A stretch of DNA of 64,000 nucleotides. It comes from Trematomus loennbergii. Lineage: Eukaryota; Chordata; Actinopteri; Perciformes; Nototheniidae. Below are positions 60,598 to 64,000 of the stretch, piece after piece. The stretch lies in the NCBI GenBank assembly GCA_012861695.1, contig JAAOOA010000027.1:15508289-15572288 (forward strand), read 5' to 3'. Numbering within the stretch: the stretch's first letter is position 1; each line of letters opens with the position of its first letter. Under the pieces are notes generated by a model. That model was not told where the DNA came from. It did not search any database and saw nothing but the letters and a program-made list of their open reading frames with translations. A program made the translations under genes and the position numbers.

Positions 60598-61286
60598 GGA
60601 GGAAGAAGTGTTCAGATCGTAGTTCAGGTAATTTATAAAAGTGAAAGTAGAGTTATGTTAACAGTACAATTAAGGTACTGAGAGTACAAAAAACAGTTCT
60701 TTAGTGTTGATGCATAAATACTTCTAAAATTCTAATTTGAAGAATCGACCCTGTGAGATCAAACGAAAATGGGGTAAATGGCAGATATTTTCCTCTTAAA
60801 TGTAGGTAATTTCCAAATAGATGTACTCTGTTAAAGTGCACCTATCATGCTATTTGTAGGCAATAGCATAGGTCTCAGATATATAAATATAAAAAAACAT
60901 GTCTATGAAGTGTTTTGCTCAAAATACCAAACAGATCACCCATTCTAGCCATGCCTCATATTCCTCTATTTCACTTCCTGTTTCAAAAGTGCTGATTTTG
61001 GGTATAAAGCTTTTTTTTTTTAAAGCAAGTTTCTGATAGTGCCGTGGGTCCACATTTCCGATATTAAGTCATATCGGACGCAAATCTGGATCAGCTCCGT
61101 TGTACCCCCGTTTTTAGAGATTTGGGTACGGAGGAAAAGAGAGAGGGTTTTATTTTCTGACGCTGCGTGAGTTCCCTGACACACCGGGACACATCTTTAT
61201 GTATAAAAGACATCAAAAAGTGCATTTTGCATGAAATTTTAAAAGAACATAGCTGCAACAACTTGAGTAAAAGTCTGAATTTCTCC
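60598..61286. mobile_element. Old inverted-repeat element carrying a nested insertion
   Basis: The left end GGAGGAAGAAGTGTTCAGAT and the reverse complement of the right end, GGAGAAATTCAGACTTTTAC, are diverged inverted repeats. They resemble the common fish repeat with a TACTCAGAT...TTTACTTAAGTAAAAGTA theme. The piece between 60598 and 60830 also has AAAAGTGAAAGTAG and GTACTGAGAGTAC. The TTAA element 60831-61242 sits inside it. Confidence 0.4.
60831..61242 (+). mobile_element. TTAA-bounded non-autonomous element, 412 bp
   Basis: Starts TTAA-AGTGCACCTATCATGC and ends at TTAA (61239-61242). Interior words such as GCAATAGCATAGGTCTCAGA and CACTTCCTGTTTCAAAAGTG are of a repeat family I recognise from teleost genomes. 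The right end is eroded (the expected GGTGCACT is lost), so the inverted repeats are imperfect. No coding capacity. Confidence 0.7.
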
Positions 61287-61353
61287 TGTGTAATTAGATG
61301 GGTGTAATAATCAACAATAATCATCACTGAAATCATGGCTTCTGACACCTTCG

Positions 61354-61354
61354 A

Positions 61355-61413
<59 letters not shown>

Positions 61414-61510
61414 ACACACACACACCACACACACACACACCACACACACACCACACCACACACACACACACACACACCACACACACACACACACACCACA
61501 CACACACACA

Positions 61511-61541
<31 letters not shown>

Positions 61542-61544
61542 CAC

Positions 61545-61617
<73 letters not shown>

Positions 61618-61634
61618 CCACACACACACACACA
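61354..61634. repeat. Heavily interrupted (CA)n microsatellite, about 281 bp
   Basis: A CA array broken by about a dozen CC dinucleotides, and one AA, at irregular spacing. Each break shifts the dinucleotide phase. Long open frames on both strands over it are artefacts. Confidence 0.98.
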
Positions 61635-62622
61635 TGTTGGCCTACATGAAGGTTTAACATCCGACCCATCAAACAAAGATAGTGTGGTAACCATAGTATC
61701 ATAGTTGACTGTGTATGATTCAACAAACATGAGAATAAAGTACCAGTTGTTCACACCCAGTTTCATACTGACAATTATTGACTTTGGATCCAGAGAAAAA
61801 TCTTAAGCAAGACATTTTAAAGTATTAGTTTAACTGTGTAAGGTTAAAAGTTATATTCCTACTTTTCTATTTGGGCCTACCCTCGCCCAGGACCCTGAGG
61901 AGCCAGTATCATTATTTCACTTCTTAAACACACATCATGTCAAACGTACACTGTGTTACATAGTCTGCATGCATTCAATCCAAGACAATTTAAACGTTTT
62001 TAAATGAACAAATGTATCACATATCAGTGACAAAAGAAGAGTTGTGGAAAGAGACAAGAAAGCCAACACAAGTTAGGAAAGAGAATAAAAGAAGGAAGAA
62101 GGAAGAAAATCTGGAAAATGTTTTAGAGAGACAACAGGAGAGGTGGAACATGGGAAACTAGAATAGCTCAACCGCAAATCAGCCCTTTCACTGCAAGAAT
62201 GTATAAACATACGGTTGAGTTTCTTCAGGAAGTCTGGCGATCCTATGAATGGATTGTTTGTTTGTTAGCCACTGAAAAGATGCAGAGAGTACCGCAGGAG
62301 AAATGTACAGAGACAGTAACACCCCAGAGTCTAATGTGGATGAGGAAGGAGCAGCTGATAACTGCAAAACCCATCGGTTTACTGCTCCCTCTGGGCTTAT
62401 AGCGCACTATTCAACACAACCTCTGACAACGTGTGGTCATATCAATATTATATGTGCTTATACTATCTAATGAAGTAACAAGGAAGAGGAGGAAAATATT
62501 GAAGGTGAATGGCTGGAGAATGAAATGTCATCTCCTCTTACCAAAACCTACTGACCAGGGCTGGCAGCAGAGACCAGGCTCAGTGAGGTCATCAGGAAAA
62601 AAGCTGCCTAAAAAAGGGACTG
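61635..62622. other. Non-coding, no gene seen
   Basis: Unique sequence with a purine-rich stretch (AAAGAAGGAAGAAGG, about 62088-62108). Nothing else recognised. Confidence 0.55.
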
Positions 62623-62640
62623 TGTATGTATGTATGTATG
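62623..62640. repeat. (TATG)n microsatellite, left part
   Basis: TATG units abut the left end of the hAT element. The same repeat resumes at 63131. Confidence 0.9.
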
Positions 62641-63128
62641 TAGGGCTGTGCGATTATGGCAAAAATCATAATCACGATTATTTGGGTCAATAATTGATAT
62701 CACGATTATTAAATACGATTATTCATTGACTTTGAAAAAATCCATTTATTGAACTTTAAAACAAATACAAATAATAATTTGAACAGTATCTTTTTAACTG
62801 TTGATTACCCTGAACGTATAATTCAACTGAAAAACCAATACAAAAATAAATAAAATAAATGATACATTTAAATAAATAATATCAAAATAATAAATACCAA
62901 TAAACAAGATCAACAAATATTTTGGAGCGCACTTCCCCAAGCTACTAAACATATATAAATATGATAAATACAAATAAATGAGACCAAAATTAATTAGATC
63001 AAATATGTTGCAGTGCACGGTCACAACCTAGCAAAGCAAAATAATTGTTTTTTTCGATTATGTTGTTTTCGTAATTGTGGCAGGCCAAAATCGTAATTGC
63101 GATTAAAATACGATTAATTGCACAGCCC

Positions 63129-63130
<2 letters not shown>
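62641..63130. mobile_element. hAT-like non-autonomous element, 490 bp, inserted in a microsatellite
   Basis: The ends are TAGGGCTGTGC and its exact complement GCACAGCCCTA. Beyond 11 bp the inverted repeats diverge but both sides are rich in ATTACGATT/AATCGTAAT words. TATGTATG flanks both ends, consistent with an 8-bp target duplication, although the surrounding TATG repeat makes this unavoidable. The centre is AT-rich, with AAATAAATA-type sequence and no transposase. Confidence 0.88.
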
Positions 63131-63159
<29 letters not shown>

Positions 63160-63178
63160 GGTGTGTGTGTGTGTGTGC
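63131..63178. repeat. (TATG)n then (GT)n microsatellite, right part
   Basis: Seven TATG units followed by GT units. It is continuous with the left part except for the inserted element. Confidence 0.95.
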
Positions 63179-63857
63179 GTAAGTGTACATGTGTGTTACA
63201 GTCATTGCAAGAGTCAGTTAGAGTTAGACAATGAGGACATTTATTGTAAGTGTGGATATTGAAACCTGGCACTTTGCTTGACTGTCAAAAGCTTGTGTTT
63301 CATAATAGACAATGCCACTAATCTTTGTCAATAGCTTTCTTGATATATTCTTTTTTTAATATAGTTTCCTCGGAACAGTCTCACCTGGCCTGCCTCCCAT
63401 AATAATACATAAGATTTAGTTAGGAAATAAATTGCATATTATGGTTAAAAAGCAGTTTTAAATTAGCAATTTACTTTACCTTTACAAAAAATTATAAATT
63501 AAACATTTCAGACATTTTGCTTATTTTGTTGGAAGCCAAACTAATATCCTAATAATTATTATTTTCATATTTGTACATAATATTAGGTACACATGTGTCA
63601 ATCTAATACAATCAAATACAACAACCCTGACATAAAATGTATGTATTCAAAATGAATTGTCAATATTGTCAGACAAGTGTAAAAGAAAAAACTGATATAT
63701 GACAGGGTTAAACAAATCTGAACATTACAGGCATCATAAATGTAGAAGTTATGCATGAATGTAGTACTCCCATGTGTTTTTTTAGGTGTGTGTGTTTGTG
63801 TGTGTGTGACGAATGCTGCTTCCATTAGATGAAGATGGAACGAGGAATCCAGACGAG
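63179..63857. other. Non-coding, no gene seen
   Basis: AT-rich unique sequence with a short GT run at about 63787-63809. Nothing recognised. Confidence 0.6.
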
Positions 63858-63960
63858 AGGAGGTGGGGAGAGGGATGGAGGAGGAGGAGGAGGAGGAGGA
63901 TGAGGATGAGGAGGAGGAGAGGAGGAGGAGGAGGAGGAGGAGGAGGGGAGAGGGGAAAGG
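63858..63960. repeat. (GGA)n-rich purine tract
   Basis: Almost pure purine on the plus strand with long GGA/GAG trinucleotide blocks (63878-63899 and 63909-63945). It has triplex and slippage potential. The window ends 40 bases later. Confidence 0.95.
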
Positions 63961-64000
63961 ACCCCTATGGGCTTACCAAACAGCCCAGGAATGTGGTGGT

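Overview
The window looks like a vertebrate, most likely teleost fish, genomic segment. The reasons are long CA/GT microsatellites, a minus-strand V-SINE, an L2/CR1-type LINE fragment, several short non-autonomous hAT and TTAA-targeting (piggyBac-like) elements of the kinds common in fish, and no dense gene packing or operons. No species is claimed. Almost the whole window is non-coding. I recognise no complete protein-coding gene, tRNA, rRNA, microRNA or CRISPR array. The longer open frames are mostly translations of microsatellites, transposons or unique non-coding sequence.

Layout. 1-7460 is AT-rich unique sequence with a perfect short hairpin near 2740 and a few GC-richer islands. 7461-8383 is a 0.9 kb inverted-repeat element. 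8384-21148 is unique sequence with a 290-bp CA array at 14621. 21150-25466 is a repeat cluster: two diverged copies of one segment 1.7 kb apart, a LINE-like 3' end, a decayed minus-strand LINE, and a TTAA-bounded element carrying a near-perfect 36-bp palindrome. 26887-29343 holds the least interrupted CA array and smaller ones. The best evidence for a host gene is at 32150-32860: a probable first exon on the minus strand with a strong splice donor. Its gene would continue leftward, but no further exon can be recognised. 32861-39968 is unique sequence with a dense TAAT-core cluster at 34347 and a sequence at 38113-38178 that looks like a recursive splice site on the plus strand.

39970-41251 holds two hAT-like elements, one with a perfect 8-bp target duplication. 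45267-45463 is a V-SINE. 50434-51430 is a non-autonomous hAT element that still carries the first exon of its transposase, a CGGBP1-like zinc finger with a splice donor. 53337-53962 is a clean piggyBac-type element (TTAA, CCC...GGG ends). 59004-61286 is a nest of TTAA elements, one apparently inserted in an older inverted-repeat element. 61354-61634 is a heavily interrupted CA array. 62641-63130 is a hAT element inserted in a TATG microsatellite. The window ends in a GGA-rich purine tract.

The main story is the transposon history: at least seven DNA-element copies, one SINE and two LINE pieces. No undescribed multi-gene system was found. The host-side points most worth checking are the minus-strand first exon, the candidate recursive splice site and the TAAT-rich block.
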